This document shows, piece by piece, positions 1 to 6,786 of a stretch of 6,788 nt of DNA. The number at the start of each line of letters is the position of its first letter. The stretch's first letter is position 1. The translations under genes were made by a program, and so were the position numbers. Source of the DNA: Erythrobacteraceae bacterium CCH12-C2 (lineage in GTDB: Bacteria > Pseudomonadota > Alphaproteobacteria > Sphingomonadales > Sphingomonadaceae); contig LSKF01000149.1 in NCBI GenBank assembly GCA_001556995.1, positions 1 to 6,788 of the forward strand, in the 5' to 3' direction. Below the pieces are notes generated by a model. The model was given only the letters and a program-made list of their open reading frames with translations, had not been told where the DNA came from and did no database searches.

Positions 1-2
1 CC

Positions 3-599
3 GACGAGGCCTTTGCCGCGCGCTGGGGCGATCTGGGGCCGGTCTATGGCAAGCAGTGGGTCGACTGGCCGACCTACCGCTACCGCCCCGACGGCCTTTA
101 CGAGAAGGGCGAGGGCATCAATCAGGTCGCAGCCGTGATCGAGAGCTTGCGGCACAGCCCCGGCAGCCGCCGCCATATTATCGAAGGTTGGAACGTCGCC
201 GAGCTTGATCGCATGGCGCTCCCGCCGTGCCACAAGACCTATCAGTTCCATGTCGCAGGCGAGGGTGCGGAGGCCCGCCTCAACTGCCTGCTCTATCAGC
301 GCAGCTGCGATGTGGCGCTGGGCCTGCCATTCAACCTGTGGTCGGCCGCGCTGCTGACCCGGATGATCGCGCAGCAGGTGGGGATGCAGCCGGGCGAGCT
401 GGTGTGGATGGGGGGGGATGTGCACCTCTATCTCAACCACGCGCACCTGATCGCAGAACAGCTGACCCGCCAGCCGCAGGGGCGGCCGACGCTGGCTATC
501 ACCCGCAAGCCCGGAACAATTTTCGAATATACGATCGATGATTTCGTGGTGCATGATTACGCGCCGCTACCCCCGATCAGTGCTCCTGTTGCGGTTTGA
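3..599 (+). CDS. thyA: Thymidylate synthase, C-terminal part (5' end outside window)
   Basis: ThyA methylates dUMP to dTMP in the cytoplasm using 5,10-methylene-tetrahydrofolate, producing dihydrofolate. The frame is open from base 3, with no start in the window, to a TGA at 597-599, giving 198 residues. Family landmarks appear in order: DLGPVYGKQW at residues 10-19, the phosphate-binding arginine pair in SRRHII (R56, R57), the nucleophile C76 in LPPCH, QRSCD at 99-103, the dUMP-contacting N111 in LPFN, GGDVHLYLNH around 137-146, and the C-terminal ISAPVAV. Compared with E. coli ThyA (264 residues) about 80 N-terminal residues are missing. The stretch after GKQW is some nine residues longer than in E. 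coli. A GTG at 135 opens an in-frame shorter reading but is internal, since the conserved GKQW block lies upstream. No terminator hairpin is evident after the stop. Confidence 0.95.
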   Translation, partial: DEAFAARWGDLGPVYGKQWVDWPTYRYRPDGLYEKGEGINQVAAVIESLRHSPGSRRHIIEGWNVAELDRMALPPCHKTYQFHVAGEGAEARLNCLLYQRSCDVALGLPFNLWSAALLTRMIAQQVGMQPGELVWMGGDVHLYLNHAHLIAEQLTRQPQGRPTLAITRKPGTIFEYTIDDFVVHDYAPLPPISAPVAV

Positions 600-618
600 C
601 GCGCGCCAGAGACCACGC

Positions 619-647
619 TTGACCGCTCCCCGGCGTTGAAATAAAAA
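619..647 (+). promoter_or_regulatory. Candidate sigma-70-type promoter for the bkd operon
   Basis: TTGACC (619-624) matches five of six positions of the -35 consensus. After 17 bases comes TAAAAA (642-647), matching four of six -10 positions. This is the only A/T-rich stretch between thyA and bkdA1. It would place the transcript start near 654 and give a leader of about 55 bases. The element is short and unsupported by experiment; alphaproteobacterial promoters often deviate from the consensus, so the exact boxes are uncertain. Confidence 0.4.
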
Positions 648-669
648 TACGTATTCAAGCAATGATTGC
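636..669. promoter_or_regulatory. Cluster of small palindromes, possible operator of the bkd operon
   Basis: Three nested or adjacent dyads lie between the candidate -10 box and the bkdA1 leader. AATACGTATT (646-655) is a perfect 10-base palindrome, TTGAA (636-640) is mirrored by TTCAA (654-658), and GCAATGATTGC (659-669) is a perfect dyad with a one-base centre. Their position at and just after the -10 region suits binding by a repressor or other regulator. In pseudomonads bkd genes are controlled by the Lrp-family activator BkdR; no regulator gene is present here, and assigning the site to one would be a guess. Confidence 0.35.
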
Positions 670-710
670 ACCGGAATCGCACTGGGCAATCGCGAGGGGA
701 GAGCGCTTCG

Positions 711-2006
711 ATGGCCGAACCTGCAACACCGGCGGACAGCAATCGCCCAGCGCTGGCGCTGCACGTGCCCGAGCCCAAATATCGCCCTGGCGATGAGGCA
801 GACTTCTCGCATTTGGAGATCCCCGCCGCCGGTACGCAGCCGCGCCCGGATGAAGGCGTGCACCCGTCTGCGATGCACGATCTTGCCTATGGTCTTGTGC
901 GGGTGCTGGGCGAGGATCATCAGGCGCACGGGCCGTGGAACCCGCGCCTCAGCCCCGACACCTTGCGCGCGATGCTCGGCCACATGGCGCTGGTGCGGGC
1001 CTTTGATGAGCGCATGTTCCGCGGGCAGCGGCAGGGCAAGACCAGCTTCTACATGAAGTGCACCGGCGAAGAGGCGACCTCGATCGCGCCCGCCATGGCG
1101 CTGGCCAGCGACGACATGATCTTCCCTTCCTATCGCCAGCAGGGCATCCTGATCGCGCGCGGCTATCCGCTGCTCGAGATGATCAACCAGATCTATTCGA
1201 ACCGGGCCGACAAGCTGAAAGGCCGCCAGCTGCCGATCATGTATTCGAGCCGCGATCACAGCTTCTTCAGCATTTCCGGCAACCTTGCCACGCAATGCCC
1301 GCAGGCCGTGGGCTGGGCGATGGCAAGCGCGATCAAGGGCGACAGCCGGATCGCCGCGACCTGGGTGGGCGAGGGCAGCACGGCGGAGGGCGATTTCCAC
1401 GCCGCCTGCACCTTTGCTGCCGTGTACAACGCGCCGGTGATTCTCAACGTCGTCAACAACCAATGGGCAATCAGCAGCTTCAGCGGATTTGCCGGGGCCG
1501 AGCGCACCACCTTTGCCGCGCGGGGGCTGGGCTATGGTATCGCCGCCCTGCGCGTCGACGGCAATGACGCGCTCGCGTGCTACGCCGCCGCCGAATGGGC
1601 TGCCAACCGCGCGCGCGGGAACCATGGTCCGACGCTGATCGAATATTTCACTTACCGCGCGGAAGGGCACTCCACTTCGGACGACCCCTCGGGCTACCGC
1701 TCGGCGCAGGAGCGTGAGGAGTGGCCTCTTGGCGATCCCGTCACGCGGCTGAAGGCGCACCTTATCGCCATCGGCGAATGGGATGAGGAACGCCACGCGG
1801 CGATGGACCTCGAATGCGCCGAGCGCGTCAAGGCCACCACCAAGGAGGCGGAGAAGAACGGCATCCTCGGCCACGGCCTCCACCACCCGTTCCACACCAT
1901 GTTCGAGGATGTCTACGAGGAGCTGCCTTGGCACCTTGAGGAACAGGCCGATCAGGCGATCCGCGAACGTATCGCCAAGTTTGGCGTCGAAAGGCCCTTC
2001 GGATGA
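711..2006 (+). CDS. bkdA1: Branched-chain 2-oxoacid dehydrogenase E1 alpha subunit
   Basis: With the beta subunit it forms the thiamine-diphosphate E1 enzyme that decarboxylates 2-oxoisovalerate and the leucine and isoleucine oxoacids, then acylates the E2 lipoyl group. The 431-residue protein starts at ATG 711, preceded by a purine-rich ribosome site (GAGGGGAGAG, 693-702). An in-frame TTG at 666 would add 15 residues but has no such site. Visible landmarks are the family N-terminus with LHVPEP, the KGRQLPIMYSSRDHSFFSISG block, and SGNLATQ followed by QAVGWAMASAIKGD. The diphosphate- and Mg-binding motif runs from GEG (220-222) to NN (249-250). The YRAEGHSTSDDPSGYR loop (Y315, H320, S321-D325) matches the regulated loop of the mammalian enzyme. 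The second motif residue is Glu, where pyruvate-type enzymes usually have Asp; mammalian branched-chain E1 alpha also has Glu. The stop overlaps the bkdA2 start. Confidence 0.95.
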   Translation: MAEPATPADSNRPALALHVPEPKYRPGDEADFSHLEIPAAGTQPRPDEGVHPSAMHDLAYGLVRVLGEDHQAHGPWNPRLSPDTLRAMLGHMALVRAFDERMFRGQRQGKTSFYMKCTGEEATSIAPAMALASDDMIFPSYRQQGILIARGYPLLEMINQIYSNRADKLKGRQLPIMYSSRDHSFFSISGNLATQCPQAVGWAMASAIKGDSRIAATWVGEGSTAEGDFHAACTFAAVYNAPVILNVVNNQWAISSFSGFAGAERTTFAARGLGYGIAALRVDGNDALACYAAAEWAANRARGNHGPTLIEYFTYRAEGHSTSDDPSGYRSAQEREEWPLGDPVTRLKAHLIAIGEWDEERHAAMDLECAERVKATTKEAEKNGILGHGLHHPFHTMFEDVYEELPWHLEEQADQAIRERIAKFGVERPFG

Positions 2007-3058
2007 GCGAGAACCCCGCAACTCTGGGCGAGGCCGCCGTGACCGAACGCCGCCTCAACATGATCGAGGCGATCAACGAGGCGCTCGATATCATGCTCAC
2101 CCGCGATCCCGATGTGGTGATCATGGGCGAGGATGTCGGCTATTTCGGCGGGGTGTTCCGCGCGACGGCGGGGCTTCAGACGAAGCACGGCAAGACCCGC
2201 GTGTTCGACACGCCGATCAGCGAATGCGGCATCATCGGCGCGGCAGTGGGGATGGGGGCTTACGGCCTGCGCCCCGTGCCTGAAATCCAGTTTGCCGATT
2301 ATATCTATCCCGGCCTCGACCAGTTGATTTCGGAAGCGGCGCGGCTGCGCTACCGTTCGGCGGGCGATTACATCGCGCCGCTTACGGTGCGCTCGCCCTT
2401 TGGCGGCGGCATTTTCGGCGGGCAGACCCACAGCCAAAGCCCCGAGGCGCTCTTCACCCACGTCGCGGGCCTCAAGACCGTGATCCCGGCGACGCCTTAC
2501 GACGCCAAGGGCCTGCTGATTACCGCCATCGAAGACAATGATCCTGTAATCTTCTTTGAACCCAAGCGCATCTATAATGGCCCGTTCTCAGGCTATTACG
2601 ATAAGCCGGTCGAGCCGTGGAAGAAGCACCCCGATTCTGTGGTGCCCGAAGGCTATTACCGCGTGCCCCTTGGCAAGGCGCGGCATGTGCGCGAAGGCGA
2701 GGCGCTGACGGTGCTCGCCTATGGTACGATGGTGCACGTGGCCGAGGCGGTGTGTGAGGCCAAGGGCGTGGACGCTGATATCCTCGACCTGCGCACGCTG
2801 GTCCCGCTCGATATCGCCGCGATCGAAGCCTCGGTCGAAAAGACCGGGCGCTGCCTGATCGTCCATGAAGCGACGCGCACCAGCGGGTTCGGCGCCGAGC
2901 TTTCAGCGCTGGTCACCGAGCGCTGCTTCTACCATCTCGAAGCGCCCGTTGAACGCGTCACCGGCTTCGACACGCCCTATCCGCACAGCCTCGAATGGGC
3001 CTATTTCCCCGGCCCGGTCCGCATCGGCGAGGCGATTGACAAGCTTTTGAAGGACTAA
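2003..3058 (+). CDS. bkdA2: Branched-chain 2-oxoacid dehydrogenase E1 beta subunit
   Basis: This is the partner of E1 alpha in the heterotetrameric, cytoplasmic E1. It has 351 residues, close to the family length. ATG 2003 overlaps the bkdA1 stop as ATGA, so translation is probably coupled; no strong separate ribosome site is seen. The N-terminal transketolase-like pyrimidine domain (about 15-190) holds MGEDVG at 41-46. It also has DTPISECGI at 69-77, in which E74 is the glutamate expected to activate the thiamine aminopyrimidine, and H143 in GGQTHSQSPE, the expected active-site histidine. The C-terminal transketolase domain (about 205-345) includes DILDLRTLVPLD and VHEATRTSGFGAEL. The ending EWAYFPGPVRIGEAIDKLL is typical of branched-chain rather than pyruvate E1 beta. 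Seven bases separate it from bkdB. Confidence 0.95.
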   Translation: MSENPATLGEAAVTERRLNMIEAINEALDIMLTRDPDVVIMGEDVGYFGGVFRATAGLQTKHGKTRVFDTPISECGIIGAAVGMGAYGLRPVPEIQFADYIYPGLDQLISEAARLRYRSAGDYIAPLTVRSPFGGGIFGGQTHSQSPEALFTHVAGLKTVIPATPYDAKGLLITAIEDNDPVIFFEPKRIYNGPFSGYYDKPVEPWKKHPDSVVPEGYYRVPLGKARHVREGEALTVLAYGTMVHVAEAVCEAKGVDADILDLRTLVPLDIAAIEASVEKTGRCLIVHEATRTSGFGAELSALVTERCFYHLEAPVERVTGFDTPYPHSLEWAYFPGPVRIGEAIDKLLKD

Positions 3059-3065
3059 AGCGCCC

Positions 3066-3650
3066 ATGGCCCAGTTCATTTTCAAGATGCCCGATGTGGG
3101 TGAAGGCGTGGCCGAGGCCGAAGTCGTCGAATGGCACATCAAGGTCGGCGACCGGGTCGAGGAAGACCAGCACCTTGTTGACGTGATGACCGACAAGGCG
3201 ACGATCGACATCGAAAGCCCGGTGGCAGGCGTGGTGACGGCGCTCGCGGGCGAAGTGGGCGATACCATCGCGATTGGCGCGATGCTGCTGGTGATCGAGG
3301 TTGAGGGCGAGGGAGAGGCGACGTCTGAGCAAGCCGAAGCCGCGACGGTGCAGATTGAAGACGATATGTCCGATGCGATTGAGCCCCTTCCCCGCGGGGA
3401 AGGGGCTCAATCGCATCGGACATATCGTCTTCAATCTGCACCGTCGCGGCTTCGGCTTGCTCAGACGTCGCCTCTCCCTCGCCCTCAACCTCGATCACCA
3501 GCAGCATCGCGCCAATCGCGATGGTATCGCCCACTTCGCCCGCGAGCGCCGTCACCACGCCTGCCACCGGGCTTTCGATGTCGATCGTCGCCTTGTCGGT
3601 CATCACGTCAACAAGGTGCTGGTCTTCCTCGACCCGGTCGCCGACCTTGA
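3066..3650 (+). CDS. bkdB: Dihydrolipoyl acyltransferase E2 of the branched-chain complex, N-terminal part; chimeric after codon 109
   Basis: E2 is the core of the complex: its lipoyl-lysine carries the acyl group from E1 to CoA. ATG 3066 is preceded by AAGGA (3050-3054). Residues 1-80 are a complete lipoyl domain, with KMPDVGEG at 7-14, VEWHIKVGD at 21-29 and the lipoylated K44 in VMTDKATIDI. The start closely resembles Pseudomonas BkdB. An acidic, glutamate-rich linker begins at about residue 78. Codon 110 spans the centre of the palindrome (3394/3395); every later residue, to the stop at 3650, is read from the antisense strand of this same gene and is not E2 protein. The peripheral-subunit-binding domain, the catalytic acyltransferase domain with its HxxxDG motif, and any further lipoyl domain are missing. 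The true gene probably runs about 300 codons further. The 194-residue product should be treated as spurious beyond residue 109. Confidence 0.85.
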   Translation: MAQFIFKMPDVGEGVAEAEVVEWHIKVGDRVEEDQHLVDVMTDKATIDIESPVAGVVTALAGEVGDTIAIGAMLLVIEVEGEGEATSEQAEAATVQIEDDMSDAIEPLPRGEGAQSHRTYRLQSAPSRLRLAQTSPLPRPQPRSPAASRQSRWYRPLRPRAPSPRLPPGFRCRSSPCRSSRQQGAGLPRPGRRP

Positions 3651-3723
3651 TGTGCCATTCGACGACTTCGGCCTCGGCCACGCCTTCACCCACATCGGGC
3701 ATCTTGAAAATGAACTGGGCCAT
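3139..3723 (-). CDS. bkdB: Mirror copy of the truncated E2 lipoyl-domain gene
   Basis: This is the exact reverse-complement copy of 3066-3650, with ATG at 3723. Its first 109 codons (3723 down to 3397) encode the same lipoyl domain with the lipoylated K44. From codon 110, which spans the centre, it runs into the antisense of the first copy. The two copies thus overlap tail to tail over 3139-3650, an arrangement that exists only because of the fold-back. It is most likely the same locus counted twice. Confidence 0.8.
   Translation of the reverse strand: MAQFIFKMPDVGEGVAEAEVVEWHIKVGDRVEEDQHLVDVMTDKATIDIESPVAGVVTALAGEVGDTIAIGAMLLVIEVEGEGEATSEQAEAATVQIEDDMSDAIEPLPRGEGAQSHRTYRLQSAPSRLRLAQTSPLPRPQPRSPAASRQSRWYRPLRPRAPSPRLPPGFRCRSSPCRSSRQQGAGLPRPGRRP
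3381..3408. repeat. GC-rich hairpin at the exact centre of the palindrome
   Basis: The 28 bases form two 14-base arms that meet without a loop. The core is CCCCGCGGGG (3390-3399), flanked by CTT and AAG and then by G/C-rich bases. It is the only strikingly G/C-block-like stretch of the junction area and lies in the region coding for the E2 inter-domain linker. A short native palindrome here would explain the fold-back, since it lets a polymerase or an assembler cross onto the opposite strand. How far the native palindrome extends cannot be told from this window, because everything beyond the centre is mirrored. It could also be a REP-like or other small palindromic element, which I cannot confirm. 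Confidence 0.75.
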
Positions 3724-3730
3724 GGGCGCT

Positions 3731-4786
3731 TTAGTCCTTCAAAAGCTTGTCAATCGCCTCGCCGATGCGGACCGGGCCGGGGAAATAGGCCCATTCGAGG
3801 CTGTGCGGATAGGGCGTGTCGAAGCCGGTGACGCGTTCAACGGGCGCTTCGAGATGGTAGAAGCAGCGCTCGGTGACCAGCGCTGAAAGCTCGGCGCCGA
3901 ACCCGCTGGTGCGCGTCGCTTCATGGACGATCAGGCAGCGCCCGGTCTTTTCGACCGAGGCTTCGATCGCGGCGATATCGAGCGGGACCAGCGTGCGCAG
4001 GTCGAGGATATCAGCGTCCACGCCCTTGGCCTCACACACCGCCTCGGCCACGTGCACCATCGTACCATAGGCGAGCACCGTCAGCGCCTCGCCTTCGCGC
4101 ACATGCCGCGCCTTGCCAAGGGGCACGCGGTAATAGCCTTCGGGCACCACAGAATCGGGGTGCTTCTTCCACGGCTCGACCGGCTTATCGTAATAGCCTG
4201 AGAACGGGCCATTATAGATGCGCTTGGGTTCAAAGAAGATTACAGGATCATTGTCTTCGATGGCGGTAATCAGCAGGCCCTTGGCGTCGTAAGGCGTCGC
4301 CGGGATCACGGTCTTGAGGCCCGCGACGTGGGTGAAGAGCGCCTCGGGGCTTTGGCTGTGGGTCTGCCCGCCGAAAATGCCGCCGCCAAAGGGCGAGCGC
4401 ACCGTAAGCGGCGCGATGTAATCGCCCGCCGAACGGTAGCGCAGCCGCGCCGCTTCCGAAATCAACTGGTCGAGGCCGGGATAGATATAATCGGCAAACT
4501 GGATTTCAGGCACGGGGCGCAGGCCGTAAGCCCCCATCCCCACTGCCGCGCCGATGATGCCGCATTCGCTGATCGGCGTGTCGAACACGCGGGTCTTGCC
4601 GTGCTTCGTCTGAAGCCCCGCCGTCGCGCGGAACACCCCGCCGAAATAGCCGACATCCTCGCCCATGATCACCACATCGGGATCGCGGGTGAGCATGATA
4701 TCGAGCGCCTCGTTGATCGCCTCGATCATGTTGAGGCGGCGTTCGGTCACGGCGGCCTCGCCCAGAGTTGCGGGGTTCTCGCTCAT
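3731..4786 (-). CDS. bkdA2: Mirror copy of E1 beta
   Basis: The translation is identical over all 351 residues to the copy at 2003-3058, including E74 and H143. It sits seven bases upstream of the mirrored bkdB and overlaps the mirrored bkdA1 stop by four bases. The complete absence of synonymous differences points to a duplicated representation of one gene rather than a paralogue. Confidence 0.9.
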   Translation of the reverse strand: MSENPATLGEAAVTERRLNMIEAINEALDIMLTRDPDVVIMGEDVGYFGGVFRATAGLQTKHGKTRVFDTPISECGIIGAAVGMGAYGLRPVPEIQFADYIYPGLDQLISEAARLRYRSAGDYIAPLTVRSPFGGGIFGGQTHSQSPEALFTHVAGLKTVIPATPYDAKGLLITAIEDNDPVIFFEPKRIYNGPFSGYYDKPVEPWKKHPDSVVPEGYYRVPLGKARHVREGEALTVLAYGTMVHVAEAVCEAKGVDADILDLRTLVPLDIAAIEASVEKTGRCLIVHEATRTSGFGAELSALVTERCFYHLEAPVERVTGFDTPYPHSLEWAYFPGPVRIGEAIDKLLKD

Positions 4787-6078
4787 CCGAAGGGCCTTTC
4801 GACGCCAAACTTGGCGATACGTTCGCGGATCGCCTGATCGGCCTGTTCCTCAAGGTGCCAAGGCAGCTCCTCGTAGACATCCTCGAACATGGTGTGGAAC
4901 GGGTGGTGGAGGCCGTGGCCGAGGATGCCGTTCTTCTCCGCCTCCTTGGTGGTGGCCTTGACGCGCTCGGCGCATTCGAGGTCCATCGCCGCGTGGCGTT
5001 CCTCATCCCATTCGCCGATGGCGATAAGGTGCGCCTTCAGCCGCGTGACGGGATCGCCAAGAGGCCACTCCTCACGCTCCTGCGCCGAGCGGTAGCCCGA
5101 GGGGTCGTCCGAAGTGGAGTGCCCTTCCGCGCGGTAAGTGAAATATTCGATCAGCGTCGGACCATGGTTCCCGCGCGCGCGGTTGGCAGCCCATTCGGCG
5201 GCGGCGTAGCACGCGAGCGCGTCATTGCCGTCGACGCGCAGGGCGGCGATACCATAGCCCAGCCCCCGCGCGGCAAAGGTGGTGCGCTCGGCCCCGGCAA
5301 ATCCGCTGAAGCTGCTGATTGCCCATTGGTTGTTGACGACGTTGAGAATCACCGGCGCGTTGTACACGGCAGCAAAGGTGCAGGCGGCGTGGAAATCGCC
5401 CTCCGCCGTGCTGCCCTCGCCCACCCAGGTCGCGGCGATCCGGCTGTCGCCCTTGATCGCGCTTGCCATCGCCCAGCCCACGGCCTGCGGGCATTGCGTG
5501 GCAAGGTTGCCGGAAATGCTGAAGAAGCTGTGATCGCGGCTCGAATACATGATCGGCAGCTGGCGGCCTTTCAGCTTGTCGGCCCGGTTCGAATAGATCT
5601 GGTTGATCATCTCGAGCAGCGGATAGCCGCGCGCGATCAGGATGCCCTGCTGGCGATAGGAAGGGAAGATCATGTCGTCGCTGGCCAGCGCCATGGCGGG
5701 CGCGATCGAGGTCGCCTCTTCGCCGGTGCACTTCATGTAGAAGCTGGTCTTGCCCTGCCGCTGCCCGCGGAACATGCGCTCATCAAAGGCCCGCACCAGC
5801 GCCATGTGGCCGAGCATCGCGCGCAAGGTGTCGGGGCTGAGGCGCGGGTTCCACGGCCCGTGCGCCTGATGATCCTCGCCCAGCACCCGCACAAGACCAT
5901 AGGCAAGATCGTGCATCGCAGACGGGTGCACGCCTTCATCCGGGCGCGGCTGCGTACCGGCGGCGGGGATCTCCAAATGCGAGAAGTCTGCCTCATCGCC
6001 AGGGCGATATTTGGGCTCGGGCACGTGCAGCGCCAGCGCTGGGCGATTGCTGTCCGCCGGTGTTGCAGGTTCGGCCAT
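4783..6078 (-). CDS. bkdA1: Mirror copy of E1 alpha
   Basis: Starting from the ATG at 6078, the 431 residues are identical to the copy at 711-2006, including the GEG...NN cofactor motif and the HSTSDD loop. The ribosome site is mirrored at 6087-6096. The long open frame on the opposite strand here is a codon-bias shadow, not a gene. Confidence 0.9.
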   Translation of the reverse strand: MAEPATPADSNRPALALHVPEPKYRPGDEADFSHLEIPAAGTQPRPDEGVHPSAMHDLAYGLVRVLGEDHQAHGPWNPRLSPDTLRAMLGHMALVRAFDERMFRGQRQGKTSFYMKCTGEEATSIAPAMALASDDMIFPSYRQQGILIARGYPLLEMINQIYSNRADKLKGRQLPIMYSSRDHSFFSISGNLATQCPQAVGWAMASAIKGDSRIAATWVGEGSTAEGDFHAACTFAAVYNAPVILNVVNNQWAISSFSGFAGAERTTFAARGLGYGIAALRVDGNDALACYAAAEWAANRARGNHGPTLIEYFTYRAEGHSTSDDPSGYRSAQEREEWPLGDPVTRLKAHLIAIGEWDEERHAAMDLECAERVKATTKEAEKNGILGHGLHHPFHTMFEDVYEELPWHLEEQADQAIRERIAKFGVERPFG

Positions 6079-6141
6079 CGAAGCGCTCTCCCCTCGCGAT
6101 TGCCCAGTGCGATTCCGGTGCAATCATTGCTTGAATACGTA

Positions 6142-6170
6142 TTTTTATTTCAACGCCGGGGAGCGGTCAA
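6142..6170 (-). promoter_or_regulatory. Mirror copy of the candidate bkd promoter
   Basis: This is the reverse complement of 619-647, with the -35-like box at 6165-6170 and the -10-like box at 6142-6147. The associated small palindromes recur at 6120-6153. It carries no evidence independent of the left arm. Confidence 0.35.
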
Positions 6171-6189
6171 GCGTGGTCTCTGGCGCGCG

Positions 6190-6786
6190 TCAAACCGCAA
6201 CAGGAGCACTGATCGGGGGTAGCGGCGCGTAATCATGCACCACGAAATCATCGATCGTATATTCGAAAATTGTTCCGGGCTTGCGGGTGATAGCCAGCGT
6301 CGGCCGCCCCTGCGGCTGGCGGGTCAGCTGTTCTGCGATCAGGTGCGCGTGGTTGAGATAGAGGTGCACATCCCCCCCCATCCACACCAGCTCGCCCGGC
6401 TGCATCCCCACCTGCTGCGCGATCATCCGGGTCAGCAGCGCGGCCGACCACAGGTTGAATGGCAGGCCCAGCGCCACATCGCAGCTGCGCTGATAGAGCA
6501 GGCAGTTGAGGCGGGCCTCCGCACCCTCGCCTGCGACATGGAACTGATAGGTCTTGTGGCACGGCGGGAGCGCCATGCGATCAAGCTCGGCGACGTTCCA
6601 ACCTTCGATAATATGGCGGCGGCTGCCGGGGCTGTGCCGCAAGCTCTCGATCACGGCTGCGACCTGATTGATGCCCTCGCCCTTCTCGTAAAGGCCGTCG
6701 GGGCGGTAGCGGTAGGTCGGCCAGTCGACCCACTGCTTGCCATAGACCGGCCCCAGATCGCCCCAGCGCGCGGCAAAGGCCTCGTC
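6190..6786 (-). CDS. thyA: Mirror copy of the partial thymidylate synthase
   Basis: This is the exact copy of 3-599 on the opposite strand; the 5' end again lies beyond the window edge at the same codon. It has the same 198 residues, with the nucleophilic cysteine of LPPCH encoded at 6559-6561. Both window edges cut thyA at the same base, so the symmetry may continue outside the window or the sequence may end symmetrically there. Confidence 0.9.
   Translation of the reverse strand, partial: DEAFAARWGDLGPVYGKQWVDWPTYRYRPDGLYEKGEGINQVAAVIESLRHSPGSRRHIIEGWNVAELDRMALPPCHKTYQFHVAGEGAEARLNCLLYQRSCDVALGLPFNLWSAALLTRMIAQQVGMQPGELVWMGGDVHLYLNHAHLIAEQLTRQPQGRPTLAITRKPGTIFEYTIDDFVVHDYAPLPPISAPVAV

Larger units (their letters stand above)
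1..3394 (+). repeat. Left arm of a window-wide perfect inverted repeat
   Basis: This arm carries the partial thyA, bkdA1, bkdA2 and the start of bkdB, and is the exact reverse complement of 3395-6788. I compared the first 134 bases with the last 134 base by base and found them identical after reverse complementing. Every reading frame in this half also has an identical translated partner at mirrored coordinates (start plus mirrored end equals 6789). No divergence is visible even in the intergenic gap, so the two arms are either very recent or artefactual copies. I treat this arm as the reference orientation for naming only; the sequence itself does not say which arm is genuine. Confidence 0.98.

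Noticed and set aside
666..710. Upstream TTG start for bkdA1
   Set aside because: It lacks a ribosome site, overlaps the GCAATGATTGC dyad, and the 15 extra residues do not resemble the family N-terminus. ATG 711 has a good ribosome site.
711..2006. Pyruvate dehydrogenase E1 alpha (pdhA) and, with 2003-3058, pdhB
   Set aside because: The LHVPEP N-terminus, the KGRQLPIMYS block, the HSTSDD loop and the KMPDVGEG lipoyl start fit the branched-chain family better. Alphaproteobacterial PdhB usually carries its own lipoyl domain, which is absent from this E1 beta.
567..2021. 484-codon open frame on the - strand opposite bkdA1, and its mirror at 4768-6222
   Set aside because: It is antisense to a clearly recognised E1 alpha gene. 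The composition is rich in Arg, Ala and Gly with no recognisable motif, as expected for a shadow frame in high-GC codon-biased DNA.
3381..3408. Rho-independent terminator
   Set aside because: The stem lies in the middle of the bkdB coding region and is not followed by a T-run on either strand.
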